A stretch of 49,488 bases of DNA from Sedimenticola sp. Its GTDB lineage: Bacteria; Pseudomonadota; Gammaproteobacteria; Chromatiales; Chromatiaceae. The position numbers and the translations under genes were made by a program. This document shows, one piece after another, positions 7,225 to 16,275 of the stretch. The notes below the pieces were generated by a model, which saw nothing but the letters and a program-made list of their open reading frames with translations, did no database searches and was not told the origin of the DNA. The DNA lies in contig JAMOLT010000060.1 of assembly GCA_027068915.1 (NCBI GenBank), positions 1 to 49,488 on the forward strand, written 5' to 3'. Numbering within the stretch: position 1 is the stretch's first letter; every line of letters begins with the position of its first letter.

Positions 7225-7454
7225 GTATTCGCCTCGAGGGACTTCAGCCGGGTAATGATCGCACCCACACGACTCCGGGCCGTCTGGTTCTTTTCCATGA
7301 GCGCCAGCCGTTCTTCCTGCAAGCGTTCCTGCTGGGTGCGCAAAAGACGATTTTCCTCTTTGAGGTAGGCGCAGGTTTCGATCAATGCCTTGATCTGTTC
7401 CTCAAGTATATCGAAAGCCTGCCGCGAACTGTTTTGATCAGAGTACTTGCTCAT
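7221..7454 (-). CDS. ZapB-like coiled-coil protein (TIGR02449 family)
   Basis: A 77-residue, nearly all-helical protein that begins MSKYSDQNSSRQAFDILEEQ and is one continuous coiled coil (LEEQIKALIETCAYLKEENR, then QQERLQEERLALMEKN). This small family sits directly upstream of zapA in many gammaproteobacteria and is thought to take part in divisome function with ZapA. It is not demonstrated to be the E. coli ZapB orthologue. The stop overlaps the zapA GTG. The frame is open to 7523, but that would run through the promoter at 7464-7492, so 7454 was chosen. It has almost no leader and no ribosome-binding site. Confidence 0.8.
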   Translation of the reverse strand: MSKYSDQNSSRQAFDILEEQIKALIETCAYLKEENRLLRTQQERLQEERLALMEKNQTARSRVGAIITRLKSLEANT

Positions 7455-7463
7455 AGTAGTAGG

Positions 7464-7492
7464 AATATAGTTTGCATCACCGCGAGGGTCAA
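7464..7492 (-). promoter_or_regulatory. Promoter of the zapB-like/zapA/6S/fau unit
   Basis: On the minus strand TTGACC (7492-7487), 17-bp spacer, TATATT (7469-7464). The predicted start, near 7457, is only about 3 nt before the ATG at 7454, which suggests a leaderless message. The 67-bp gap is shared with the divergent ygfB gene. Confidence 0.6.
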
Positions 7493-7521
7493 ATAATTTG
7501 GCAATCTGGTAACATTTACCC

Positions 7522-8058
7522 ATGAATGATTTTACCCCTGATTACAGGCAACTGATAGATTGCATCGAAGCCGCCAAGCTGGAATACTCCGCCGCCGAGA
7601 TTCACGGGACTCTTGCCGGAATGTTGTGTGGGAGAACCGGAAACTGGCAACAAGTTCTGCTTGCAGAAACCGACCCGGCTGATCCACAGGTACAGGAGTG
7701 CGCCACCGGGCTTGAAAACCTATTGCTGTTTACCGCAGAAGAACTGCGTTCCGGGCAAATCCCCTTGCAGCTGATGCTGCCTGATGAACAGGCATCCGTT
7801 GCTGAAAGAGCCAGCGCCATACGCGACTGGAGCCAGGGATTCCTGTTCGGTTTCGGCCTCGCCGGCGAGCAGAAACAACAGCTGCTGAACGGCAATGCTG
7901 GAGAAGCCCTGCAGGATTTTACCGAAATTGCCCGCATGAACGTGGAGAATTTTGGCAAGCTTCAGGAAACCGAGGAAGCACTGATGCAACTGGAAGAATA
8001 CCTGTGGGTAGCAACCTCACTTATCTGGCACGAGGCGGGCAACAATGACGCAGACTGA
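7522..8058 (+). CDS. ygfB: UPF0149 family protein YgfB
   Basis: A 178-residue, all-helical cytosolic protein of the YgfB/YecA (UPF0149) family. The conserved ends are recognisable: the N-terminal segment with AEIHGTLAGMLCG near residue 27, the central WSQGFLFGFGLAG near residue 105, and the C-terminal LMQLEEYLWVATSLIWHE. Its gene precedes pepP-ubiH-ubiI in most gammaproteobacteria, and in Pseudomonas aeruginosa YgfB has been linked to regulation of ampDh3 and beta-lactam resistance. Its 3' end overlaps pepP by 14 bp, implying coupled translation. Biochemical function is not apparent from sequence. Confidence 0.92.
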   Translation: MNDFTPDYRQLIDCIEAAKLEYSAAEIHGTLAGMLCGRTGNWQQVLLAETDPADPQVQECATGLENLLLFTAEELRSGQIPLQLMLPDEQASVAERASAIRDWSQGFLFGFGLAGEQKQQLLNGNAGEALQDFTEIARMNVENFGKLQETEEALMQLEEYLWVATSLIWHEAGNNDAD

Positions 8059-9352
8059 ATTCAAACGACGGCGGCGTCAGCTGATGCGCATGATGGGCAA
8101 GGACAGCATCGCCATCCTACCGGCAGCCGCCACACGGATACGCAACGGTGACGTGCATTACCCCTATCGCCCGGACAGTGACTTCTATTACCTCACCGGC
8201 TTTGCCGAACCGGAAGCCGTAGCCGTATTGATCCCCGGCCGCAAGCAGGGGGAATACATCCTGTTCTGCCGGGAAAAAGACGCAGACAAGGAGCGCTGGG
8301 ACGGTGCCATCGCCGGTCAGGAAGGCGCAGTGGAGGAATACGAGACGGATGACTCCTTCCCCATCACCGACCTCAACGACATTCTCCCGCGCATGCTGGA
8401 ACAGTGCGAACGCGTCTATTACGCTATGGGCTGCGATCCGGATCTGGATCAGAACATGTCGAGCTGGATCAGCCAGATCCGCGGCAAGGCCCGTAGCGGC
8501 GTACATACCCCCCAGGAATTCATCGCCCTGGATCACTACCTGCACGACATGCGGTTGTACAAGTCACGCTCGGAAATCGCCGCCATGCGCAAGGCGGCGA
8601 AAATTTCCGCCGCCGCCCATAAGCGCCTCATGGGCGAATGCAGGCCGGGCATGAAGGAATATCAGCTGGAAGCCAGCTTTCTCCATGAATGCAGCCGCCG
8701 GGGAGCGCGCCAGCAGGCCTACTCACCCATCGTCGGCGGCGGCAACAACGCAACGGTACTGCATTATGTGGACAACAGCGACAAGCTGGAGAACGGTGAT
8801 CTGGTGCTCATCGACGCCGGCTGCGAACTGGACTACTACGCTTCCGACATCACCCGCACCTTCCCGGTAAACGGCAAATTCACCCCGCCCCAGGCTCAGC
8901 TCTACCAACTGGTGCTGGATGCTCAGCTTGCCGCCATCAAGCAGCTCAAGCCCGGCAATGCCTACAACGCCCCGCACAAGGCGGCGGTGCGCACCCTGAC
9001 CCGGGGACTGGTAAAGCTGGGATTGCTCAAGGGCCAGCCGGCAAAGCTTGTCCGTGAGGAAAAATACAAAAAATTCTTCATGCACGGCACCGGGCACTGG
9101 CTGGGGATGGACGTGCATGATGTGGGCGACTACAAGATCGATGGCCACTGGCGGCAACTGGAACCCGGCATGGTACTTACCATCGAGCCCGGCCTGTATA
9201 TTCCTCTGGGCAGCAAGGGGGTGGCGAAGAAATGGCAGGGTATCGGCATTCGCATTGAAGATGATATTCTGGTCACCAGGGACGGTTGCGAAGTGTTGTC
9301 CGCCGACGCCCCCAAAACCATCACCGAAATCGAAGACATCATGGCGGCATGA
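8045..9352 (+). CDS. pepP: Xaa-Pro aminopeptidase
   Basis: Cytosolic metallopeptidase that removes the N-terminal residue from peptides with proline in second position. The 435-residue product has the N-terminal aminopeptidase P domain (about 1-150, with YPYRPDSDFYYLTGF near residue 40) and the pita-bread catalytic domain (about 170-430). Dinuclear metal ligands are visible in DAGCELDYYASDITRTF (two Asp), HGTGHWLGMDVHD (His), TIEPGLY (Glu) and GIGIRIEDDILV (Glu). The stop overlaps the ubiH start (ATGA). It is part of the ygfB-pepP-ubiH-ubiI operon. Confidence 0.97.
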   Translation: MTQTEFKRRRRQLMRMMGKDSIAILPAAATRIRNGDVHYPYRPDSDFYYLTGFAEPEAVAVLIPGRKQGEYILFCREKDADKERWDGAIAGQEGAVEEYETDDSFPITDLNDILPRMLEQCERVYYAMGCDPDLDQNMSSWISQIRGKARSGVHTPQEFIALDHYLHDMRLYKSRSEIAAMRKAAKISAAAHKRLMGECRPGMKEYQLEASFLHECSRRGARQQAYSPIVGGGNNATVLHYVDNSDKLENGDLVLIDAGCELDYYASDITRTFPVNGKFTPPQAQLYQLVLDAQLAAIKQLKPGNAYNAPHKAAVRTLTRGLVKLGLLKGQPAKLVREEKYKKFFMHGTGHWLGMDVHDVGDYKIDGHWRQLEPGMVLTIEPGLYIPLGSKGVAKKWQGIGIRIEDDILVTRDGCEVLSADAPKTITEIEDIMAA

Positions 9353-10557
9353 AACAGGTTTACGACATCACTATCGTTGGCGGCGGCATGGCCGGCGCCA
9401 GTCTGGCGATTGCCCTGTCCAGCCATGGGTTACGCATCGCCCTCATCGAAGCCAGCCCCCTCAAGGTGGACAGCGTCCCCAACTATGACGACCGCGGCAT
9501 CGCCCTCGCCCTGGGCTCACAGCGCATCTTCGCCGCCCTGCGGACCTGGGAGGGCATGGAGGAGCAGGCCGAGCCCATCCGTCATATCCATGTATCGGAA
9601 CAAGGCGGCTTCGGCTTCACCCACCTGGACGCAGACGAAGAACAGGTGCCGGCGCTGGGCTATGTCATCACCGCCCGCGATCTGGGCGCGGCCTTGCTGG
9701 CGCGCCTGTCCCGGCTCCCGGATATCGACATCATCGCTCCCGGCCGGGTGCAATGGGTCAACATCGAAGATGATCTGGCGCATATCGGCCTGCAGGAACA
9801 AGCCCTGTGCGCCCGGCTGCTGGTGGCGGCCGATGGCGGCAATTCCTTTGTGCGCCAACAGCTTTGTTTCGAGGTAAAACGCCGGGAATATGGCCAGAGC
9901 GCCATCACCGCCAACATCACCCCCGGGCGGCATCACCAGCATATTGCCTACGAACGCTTCACCCGCAACGGCCCCCTGGCCATGCTGCCCATGACGCAGC
10001 AACGCTGCGCCCTGGTGTGGACGGTCAGGGATGAAATGGCGGGAGAAATACTGTCTCTGGATGAACAGCAGTTCCTCGAACGCTTGCAGCAGCAGTTCGG
10101 CTGGCGGCTGGGAAGGCTGCAGCGAGCGGGGAAGCGCAACAGCTATCCCCTTTCCCAACTATATGTTCCCGACGCCATCCAGCATCGCACCGCAGTCATC
10201 GGCAATGCGGCCCATACCCTGCATCCGGTCGCCGGCCAGGGCTTCAATCTGGGCATCCGGGATGTGGCGGCGCTGGCGGAAGTGGTGCTGCAGGGCATTC
10301 AATCCGGCGAAGACCCCGGATCGACAACCGTGCTTCAGCGCTACCAGCGCTGGCGCAGAAAAGACCAGCAGCAGGTAGTGCAACTGACCGATGCACTGGT
10401 GCGTGGCTTCAGCAACGATCTGCCACCTTTGAAGCTGGCGCGCAATCTCGGCATTTTGGCGCTGGAGGGATTGCCGCCTGCCCGCCATCTCATCGCCCGG
10501 ACGGCCATGGGGTTGACGGGCCGCTTACCCCGGCTGTCGAGAGGACTGTCCCTATGA
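9349..10557 (+). CDS. ubiH: 2-octaprenyl-6-methoxyphenyl hydroxylase
   Basis: FAD-dependent monooxygenase for one of the three ring hydroxylations of ubiquinone biosynthesis. The 402-residue product begins MKQVYDITIVGGGMAGASLA, the dinucleotide-binding GxGxxG fold. The second FAD motif, GNAAHTLHPVAGQGFNLGIR, is near residue 285. The start at 9349 overlaps the pepP stop by four bases; the longer open frame (from 9286) lies within pepP and lacks family similarity. The assignment of UbiH versus its paralogue rests on gene order (pepP-ubiH-ubiI). Confidence 0.93.
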   Translation: MKQVYDITIVGGGMAGASLAIALSSHGLRIALIEASPLKVDSVPNYDDRGIALALGSQRIFAALRTWEGMEEQAEPIRHIHVSEQGGFGFTHLDADEEQVPALGYVITARDLGAALLARLSRLPDIDIIAPGRVQWVNIEDDLAHIGLQEQALCARLLVAADGGNSFVRQQLCFEVKRREYGQSAITANITPGRHHQHIAYERFTRNGPLAMLPMTQQRCALVWTVRDEMAGEILSLDEQQFLERLQQQFGWRLGRLQRAGKRNSYPLSQLYVPDAIQHRTAVIGNAAHTLHPVAGQGFNLGIRDVAALAEVVLQGIQSGEDPGSTTVLQRYQRWRRKDQQQVVQLTDALVRGFSNDLPPLKLARNLGILALEGLPPARHLIARTAMGLTGRLPRLSRGLSL

Positions 10558-11795
10558 CGAACACAGATACCGATATCATCATCGCCGGCGGCGGCATGGT
10601 GGGCGCCGCCCTGGCCTGCGCCCTGGCGGAACAGGGCTTCACCATTACCCTGCTGGAGCGCCGGGAGCCAGACCTGGAGTGGCCCCGGGACGGCTATGAT
10701 ATCCGCGTCTCCGCCATCAGCCGCACTTCCCAAAACATCTTTCACAACCTGGGGGCCTGGCCACACATGACAAGGCGGCGGGTAACGCCTTATGAACACA
10801 TGCGGGTATGGGAATCCGGCGGCGGAACCGCCCTTCCCTGGGCGCCGCAAATTCAATTCCATGCGGCAGATATCGGCGAACCGGATCTTGGACACATCAT
10901 CGAAAACCGCGTGATCCAGGGCGCCCTGTGGGAACAGATGCAGACCTTGAAAAACATCGAGATCCGCTGCCCGGCTTCCATCAGTAGCCTGAGCCTGGAT
11001 GAGGAAGCACCCAGCGTCATACTCAATGACGGCACCCGCATGCGCGCCGCCCTCATCGTCGCCGCGGATGGCGCGCGTTCCTCCCTGCGGGAGCTGGCGG
11101 GCATCTCCACCGGGGGCTGGGGCTATGACCAAACCGCCGTGGTCTGCACGGTGCAGGCGGAAGCCGGCAACCAGTCCACCTGCTGGCAGCGCTTCATGCC
11201 TTCCGGCCCCCTGGCGCTGCTGCCCATGGAGCAGGATCTGTTCTCCATCGTCTGGTCAACCACGCCGAAACAGGCGGAAAAACTGCTGCAAATGCCGCCG
11301 GAAGCCTTCGACAGCGCTCTTACCCAGGCCTGTGAAGCGCGCCCGGGGCGGCTCCGCCTTCTCGGTGAGCGGGGCGCATTTCCCCTGCGCCTGCAACACG
11401 CCAAACAATACATCAAGCCCGGCCTGGCGCTGGTGGGCGACGCGGCTCATGTCATCCACCCCCTGGCGGGACAGGGCGTCAACCTGGGCCTTATGGACAT
11501 GGCGGAACTGGCCGACATCCTGGTTCTGGCCCGCAACAAGGGCCGTCCCCTGGGCGCCCTGCATACCCTGCGCCGCTATGAACGGGCGCGCAAGGGCGAG
11601 AACATCGCCATGCAAGGCGCCATGGATCTTTTCAAACGGCTGTTCAGCAATGACATCGGCCCATTGCGCCTGGCCCGCGACCTGGGCATGGGTCTGACGG
11701 AACACGCCCCGCTACTGAAAAACCTGCTGATCCGCAATGCCATGGGCATCCTCGGCGAAGCGCCTTCGCTGGCGAGAGCAAAACAGCAGGGCTAG
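10554..11795 (+). CDS. ubiI: UbiH/UbiF/VisC-family FAD hydroxylase (UbiI-like)
   Basis: Second ubiquinone-pathway flavin monooxygenase, 413 residues, paralogous to the preceding gene. FAD-binding IIIAGGGMVGAALACAL lies at the N-terminus, and LVGDAAHVIHPLAGQGVNLG near residue 290 contacts the flavin. It overlaps ubiH by four bases (ATGA), so the two are translationally coupled. In E. coli the gene in this position is ubiI (visC), the C5-hydroxylase; UbiF- or UbiM-type specificity cannot be excluded by eye. It ends the operon and abuts the convergent diguanylate cyclase gene without a gap. Confidence 0.88.
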   Translation: MTNTDTDIIIAGGGMVGAALACALAEQGFTITLLERREPDLEWPRDGYDIRVSAISRTSQNIFHNLGAWPHMTRRRVTPYEHMRVWESGGGTALPWAPQIQFHAADIGEPDLGHIIENRVIQGALWEQMQTLKNIEIRCPASISSLSLDEEAPSVILNDGTRMRAALIVAADGARSSLRELAGISTGGWGYDQTAVVCTVQAEAGNQSTCWQRFMPSGPLALLPMEQDLFSIVWSTTPKQAEKLLQMPPEAFDSALTQACEARPGRLRLLGERGAFPLRLQHAKQYIKPGLALVGDAAHVIHPLAGQGVNLGLMDMAELADILVLARNKGRPLGALHTLRRYERARKGENIAMQGAMDLFKRLFSNDIGPLRLARDLGMGLTEHAPLLKNLLIRNAMGILGEAPSLARAKQQG

Positions 11796-13055
11796 TCATT
11801 CGCAGCCAGTTGGCGCTGCATCCGGGACAAGTTCCTGCGCCCTGCCCTTGCGGCTCACCAAAGCCGGTCTGCCATCCGCTGCTGTTTCCCGTTCATCTTC
11901 ATCGAAACTGCACACTACCCGGTTTCGTCCTGTCTCCTTGGCCCGATAGAGCGCGGCATCCGCTTGCTTGAACAGCGCCTCCAGGCTTTGCCTGCCTACC
12001 GCCACGCCAAAGCTGGCGGTGACAGGGATTTCATGGTCGCCACAGCGTATTTCTGCATTCTCCAGGCAACAACGCAGTGATTCAGCCACTTTCCTGGCCT
12101 GCTCCCCATCATTCACCAGCAGCAGTACGCCAAATTCCTCACCCCCCAGGCGGGCGCACAAATCATCGCTGCGCAAACAAGCCAGGTGCGTGTCGGCAAT
12201 CTCCTTCAATACCTCATCACCACAATGGTGCCCCCAGGTATCATTGATGTTCTTGAAGTAATCCACATCGGAAATAATCATCGCCAGCCGCCGCGCATCC
12301 TCCTTGCATTCCTCCAGCATCTCCTTGCCCTGCTGATAAAAGGCCCGGCGATTGTTCAGCCCGGTCAAGGCATCCTCATAAGCGCGCTTCTCTGCTGCAT
12401 CCCTGGCGTCCTCCAGCTCATACCCCAAGCGGAAACTGCGATGCATGGTAGCGGACAGCACCTGGCCGGCATGGACGGTAGTCACAACAAACAACAGAGC
12501 ACCCAGCGCCAGCGCCGTAGAAATGAGCGTGCCCTGAAGCAGAAACCAGAAAGTTGTCGGCAACAGAATGCTGCCAATAGTGGCCAGGGTCATCAATCTG
12601 TGGGCGGAATACATGGCGATTGCTCCGCCAGACATACCCACCAGGAAAAAGTAGACGGCAACCTGATGTAACACCGAGTCCTCGGGCAGGATCACCACCG
12701 CACCCACCCCCCAGATCAGCGAAGACACCAGCAACGTAGCAATATACGGCTTTTCCCAGGCGAGCAGCACCTTGGCTCCCGGCTGGATTTGCCAATACCG
12801 GAAGAACAGACCCACCCTGGCCACAGAAGACATGAGAAGAAGGAAGAACCAGCCCAGCAATACCGTTTTTTCCTGAACATGCCACAGCACCACACATATC
12901 AGGGCGGCAGTGAACAGACTGGCAAATATGGCAGGAAAAGACTGCTGATAGAGCAGGCGCAGTTTTTCTATCTGCGCAAGGCGATCCAGCCGCAAGTCCT
13001 TGTTGCTTTCAGCAGAAATTATGCGCCTCCCGGGAACTGTTTGTTGATCAAGCAT
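11796..13055 (-). CDS. Membrane-bound GGDEF diguanylate cyclase
   Basis: Predicted to make the second messenger cyclic di-GMP. Of 419 residues, about 45-200 form roughly six hydrophobic helices in an N-terminal membrane region. A short coiled linker (ELEDARDAAEKRAYEDALTG) leads into the GGDEF domain (about 225-380), with the signature intact as GGEEF. An RxxD inhibitory site (RSDD) sits five residues before it, so product feedback is likely. Other landmarks are DALTGLNNRRAF, DVDYFKNINDTWGHHCGD and ADAALYRAKETGRNRV. The C-terminal tail of about 35 residues is polar. Signal and target are unknown; it is not in an operon with neighbours. Confidence 0.93.
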   Translation of the reverse strand: MLDQQTVPGRRIISAESNKDLRLDRLAQIEKLRLLYQQSFPAIFASLFTAALICVVLWHVQEKTVLLGWFFLLLMSSVARVGLFFRYWQIQPGAKVLLAWEKPYIATLLVSSLIWGVGAVVILPEDSVLHQVAVYFFLVGMSGGAIAMYSAHRLMTLATIGSILLPTTFWFLLQGTLISTALALGALLFVVTTVHAGQVLSATMHRSFRLGYELEDARDAAEKRAYEDALTGLNNRRAFYQQGKEMLEECKEDARRLAMIISDVDYFKNINDTWGHHCGDEVLKEIADTHLACLRSDDLCARLGGEEFGVLLLVNDGEQARKVAESLRCCLENAEIRCGDHEIPVTASFGVAVGRQSLEALFKQADAALYRAKETGRNRVVCSFDEDERETAADGRPALVSRKGRAQELVPDAAPTGCE

Positions 13056-13070
13056 TTCGGTCTTTGAGCG

Positions 13071-13079
13071 ATCATAACA
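13071..13079 (-). promoter_or_regulatory. Extended -10 promoter of the diguanylate cyclase gene
   Basis: On the minus strand TG-T-TATGAT (13079-13071), an extended -10 with no good -35. It would start transcription near 13064, very close to the ATG at 13055. No ribosome-binding site is evident. Confidence 0.35.
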
Positions 13080-13104
13080 CCATCCAGATTCTGTTCAGGC
13101 AAAC

Positions 13105-13133
13105 TTGGCAATCTCAAGATGAATCTGTACCAT
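13105..13133 (+). promoter_or_regulatory. Promoter of the glycine cleavage operon
   Basis: TTGGCA (13105-13110), 17-bp spacer, TACCAT (13128-13133). Transcription would start near 13140, about 14 nt before the first helix of the glycine riboswitch. Confidence 0.5.
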
Positions 13134-13153
13134 TGCCCCTCAAACCCCAGCTT

Positions 13154-13341
13154 TCGTGGGAGAGACCAGTCCATGACTGGCGCCGAAGGCGCAATTCCGC
13201 CCGGAATCGCTCAGGCACACAGGACCACGAGGCATGCCATCACCGATGGCGGGTTGACTCTGGAGAGCGGCGGCTTCACCGTCCACCGACGGGGCAGGAT
13301 TCGGCAATATCGGATTCAAACTCTCAGGTACCGGGACAGAG
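13154..13341 (+). promoter_or_regulatory. Tandem glycine riboswitch
   Basis: Two consecutive glycine aptamers sit upstream of gcvT. Aptamer 1 (13154-13230) is closed by TCGTGG/CCACGA and contains GGAGAG-type (GGGAGAGACC), GCCGAAGGCGCAA and CGCTCAGGCA-AGGACC motifs. Aptamer 2 (13258-13341) is closed by CTCTG/CAGAG and contains TGGAGAGCGG, CCGACGGGGCA, AACTCTCAGGTA and GGGACAGAG. This architecture controls glycine cleavage operons in many bacteria and normally turns them on with glycine. GGGG just after aptamer 2 (13341-13344) could pair with CCCC directly before the gcvT start codon (13371-13374), suggesting translational control. That last point is inference. Confidence 0.92.
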
Positions 13342-13374
13342 GGGCGGGAATCCAGGACCAGATTGGAGAACCCC

Positions 13375-14460
13375 GTGGAGCAAAAGACCATCCTCAACCA
13401 GACGCACCGCGACATGGGCGCCCGCATGACGCCTTTCGGCGGCTGGGACATGCCGATCCATTACGGTTCACAAATCGAAGAACACCACGCCGTGCGCCGC
13501 GATGCAGGCATGTTCGATGTCTGCCACATGACTGCCGTGGACGTTCGCGGCCCTGAAGCAAAAGATTTCCTGCGCCACCTCCTGGCCAACGATGTAGGCA
13601 AACTCAAAGCCCCGGGAAAAGCATTGTATTCCTGCATGTTAAAGGAAAATGGTGGCGTTATCGACGATCTTATCGTTTATTTTATGCACAAAGACTGGTT
13701 CCGCATGGTGGTCAACGCCGCCACCACGGAAAAGGATATTGCCTGGATGGAACGCCAGGCGCGGGGCAAGGAGGTGCAGATACAGCCCCGGCGGGATCTG
13801 GGAATGATTGCCATACAAGGCCCGAACGCCAGGGCAAAAACCCTGCCCCTGCTGCCGGAAGCGCTGCGCGAGGCCGCAGAAAACCTGAAACCTTTCAGCG
13901 CCGCAGACCACGGCGACTGGTTTGTCGGGCGCACCGGCTATACCGGCGAGGACGGTTTTGAAATCCTGCTGCCGGCAGGCCAGGTGGTAGCACTGTGGAA
14001 CGCCCTGGCACTGGCGGGCGTTCGTCCCTGTGGCCTGGGGGCAAGAGACACCCTGCGCCTGGAGGCGGGCATGAATCTGTATGGCGCAGACATGGATGAA
14101 GACTGCTCCCCCCTCGAATCCGGCCTCGCCTGGACCGTGGCCCTGGGCGATCTCAATCGGGATTTCATTGGCCGCAGCGCCCTGGTTACGCAAAAAGCCG
14201 GTGGCAGGCTGCCCCGGTTCACCGGCGTACTACTGGCAGGCAAAGGCGTTTTACGCAACCGGCAAAAGCTGTACGATGGCGAACGGGAAGTGGGCGAGAT
14301 CACCTCTGGCGGGTTCTCCCCCACCCTGGAACGCGCGATCGGCCTGGCGCGCATCGACGCTGATGCAAGTGATCGAATCAGCGTGGACATGCGCGGCAGG
14401 AAGCTGCCGCTGGTGCTGGTCAAGCCACCTTTTGTACGCAATGGCAAACCCTGCCTTTAG
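13375..14460 (+). CDS. gcvT: Aminomethyltransferase, glycine cleavage T protein
   Basis: Transfers the methylene group from aminomethyl-lipoyl-H protein to tetrahydrofolate, releasing ammonia. The 361-residue product (E. coli 364) starts [18 protein letters not shown] and has [17 protein letters not shown], the THF-binding entrance, near residue 20. The THF-coordinating Asp region is FDVCHM...; downstream are [13 protein letters not shown] near residue 190 and [16 protein letters not shown] near residue 225. GTG at 13375 is chosen because GGAG lies six bases upstream; TTG at 13363 would add four residues. It is the first gene of gcvTHPAPB, under the glycine riboswitch. Confidence 0.96.
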   Translation: MEQKTILNQTHRDMGARMTPFGGWDMPIHYGSQIEEHHAVRRDAGMFDVCHMTAVDVRGPEAKDFLRHLLANDVGKLKAPGKALYSCMLKENGGVIDDLIVYFMHKDWFRMVVNAATTEKDIAWMERQARGKEVQIQPRRDLGMIAIQGPNARAKTLPLLPEALREAAENLKPFSAADHGDWFVGRTGYTGEDGFEILLPAGQVVALWNALALAGVRPCGLGARDTLRLEAGMNLYGADMDEDCSPLESGLAWTVALGDLNRDFIGRSALVTQKAGGRLPRFTGVLLAGKGVLRNRQKLYDGEREVGEITSGGFSPTLERAIGLARIDADASDRISVDMRGRKLPLVLVKPPFVRNGKPCL

Positions 14461-14474
14461 TTGAGGAAACAATC

Positions 14475-14867
14475 ATGAGCAACATCCCGGAAAATCTGAA
14501 ATACGCCGAATCCCACGAGTGGGTGCACGACGAAGGCGATGGCACCGTGACCGTCGGCATCTCCGATCACGCCCAGGAACTGCTGGGAGATCTGGTATTC
14601 GTGGAGCTTCCCGAGACCGGCGCCCAGCTCAAGGCCGGCGACGAATCTGCGGTGGTGGAATCCGTGAAAGCCGCATCGGACGTATACAGCCCTGTGGACG
14701 GCGAGGTGATCGAAACCAACGAGCTGCTGGCAGACTCTCCGGAAGTCATCAATGAAGCGCCCTATGACAACTGGATATTCAAGCTCAAGCTCTCCAACCC
14801 CGTTCAGCTCGACGAGCTCCTGGATGCGGCAGCTTACGCCAGCCTGGTGAAAGCCGAAGAGGACTGA
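14475..14867 (+). CDS. gcvH: Glycine cleavage H protein
   Basis: Lipoyl carrier that shuttles the aminomethyl group between the P, T and L proteins. The 130-residue product has the expected length. The lipoylation lysine is Lys65 in [14 protein letters not shown]. Other family signatures are KYAESHEWV at the N-terminus, [19 protein letters not shown] and [13 protein letters not shown]. It lies 14 bp after gcvT and shares TGATG with gcvPA, indicating coupled translation. Confidence 0.98.
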   Translation: MSNIPENLKYAESHEWVHDEGDGTVTVGISDHAQELLGDLVFVELPETGAQLKAGDESAVVESVKAASDVYSPVDGEVIETNELLADSPEVINEAPYDNWIFKLKLSNPVQLDELLDAAAYASLVKAEED

Positions 14868-16273
14868 TGCCTTTTATTCCGCACACAGAAGAAGAATTGC
14901 GCCAGATGCTGGACGTGATCGGCGTGGACAGCATCGAGCAGCTGTTCGACGAAATACCCGCAAAACTGCGCTGTGGTGAGCTGCAGGGCCTCGGTTCCGG
15001 CCTGTGGGAGCAAGACATCACCCGCCTGATGCAGGACAAGGCAAGGGAAGACGGCCAACCCCTGTGCTTTATCGGCGCAGGCGCCTATGACCATCACATC
15101 CCCGCTGCAGTATGGCAGCTGGCCAGCCGGGGCGAATACTACACCGCCTATACCCCCTATCAGGCCGAGGCCAGCCAGGGCACCTTGCAGTTGCTGTATG
15201 AATACCAGAGTATGATGACCGAGCTCATGGACATGGACGTTTCCAACGCCTCCCTGTACGACGGCGCATCCGCCCTGGCGGAAGCGGTGCTGATGGCGGT
15301 GCGCGCCAACCGCAAATCCCGCTCCCGACACATCCTCGTGCCTGCGAGCCTGCACCCCCATTACCGCGCCACGGTGCGCACCCTGGTGAAAAACCAGGGC
15401 ATCGAACTGGTGGAAATCCCCTATGACCGCAGCACCGGCCAGACGGATTTGCAGGCACTGGCGCAACATACCGGACAAGACCTTGCCGCGCTGGTCGTTC
15501 CCCAGCCGAATTTCTTTGGCGTGCTCGAAGACGTGGACGTCCTGACCGAATGGGCGCGGGCCAATGGCGCATTGTCCATCGCCGTGGTCAATCCCCTGGC
15601 CATGGCCGTGCTCCACCCACCGGGCGAATGGGGCGAACAGGGCGCAGACATTTGCTGCGGCGACGGCCAGCCCCTGGGCGCGCCCCTGTCTTCCGGCGGC
15701 CCCTATTTCGGCTTTCTCTGCAGCAAGCAAACCCTGGTGCGGCAGATGCCGGGGCGCATTATCGGCCGCACCGTGGATCTCGACGGCAAAGAAGGCTTCG
15801 CCCTCACCCTGCAGGCCCGCGAACAGCATATCCGCCGCTCCAAGGCCACCTCCAACATCTGCACCAACCAGGGACTGATGGTCACCGCCGCCACCATACA
15901 CATGAGCCTGATGGGCGCCGATGGACTGGCCAGTACCGCCAGCCGCTGCCACAGCAATCTGCAGCTGCTGGTGGAAAAACTCACCAGCCTGGGCGAGATC
16001 GAACCCCTGTTCAGCGGCCCGGTGTTCCACGAAACCGTACTGCGCCTGCCCCTGGAACCCCGGCGGGTGCTGCGCACCCTGGCGGCACACAACATTCTCG
16101 GCGGCTATGATCTGGCCGGGCACTATCCCGAACTGGGCAACGCCCTGCTGGTCTGCGCCACGGAAAACCGCAACCAGGACGACATAGACAAGTACCGCCT
16201 GAAAATGGAACAGGTGCTCGCCTCCCGCCGCCAGGGCGCCTGTGCCACCATGGCCAAATTCGATCGAGAGTAA
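14867..16273 (+). CDS. gcvPA: Glycine dehydrogenase (decarboxylating) subunit 1
   Basis: N-terminal half of the split P protein, which decarboxylates glycine with PLP. The 468-residue product has the standard start [20 protein letters not shown], the [16 protein letters not shown] motif near residue 65, and [14 protein letters not shown]-type (here [14 protein letters not shown]). The [14 protein letters not shown] segment follows near residue 125. The PLP lysine is absent, as expected for this subunit, and is supplied by gcvPB. The start overlaps the gcvH stop by one base (TGATG). It is separated by only 2 bp from gcvPB. Confidence 0.96.
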   Translation: MPFIPHTEEELRQMLDVIGVDSIEQLFDEIPAKLRCGELQGLGSGLWEQDITRLMQDKAREDGQPLCFIGAGAYDHHIPAAVWQLASRGEYYTAYTPYQAEASQGTLQLLYEYQSMMTELMDMDVSNASLYDGASALAEAVLMAVRANRKSRSRHILVPASLHPHYRATVRTLVKNQGIELVEIPYDRSTGQTDLQALAQHTGQDLAALVVPQPNFFGVLEDVDVLTEWARANGALSIAVVNPLAMAVLHPPGEWGEQGADICCGDGQPLGAPLSSGGPYFGFLCSKQTLVRQMPGRIIGRTVDLDGKEGFALTLQAREQHIRRSKATSNICTNQGLMVTAATIHMSLMGADGLASTASRCHSNLQLLVEKLTSLGEIEPLFSGPVFHETVLRLPLEPRRVLRTLAAHNILGGYDLAGHYPELGNALLVCATENRNQDDIDKYRLKMEQVLASRRQGACATMAKFDRE

Positions 16274-16275
16274 CC

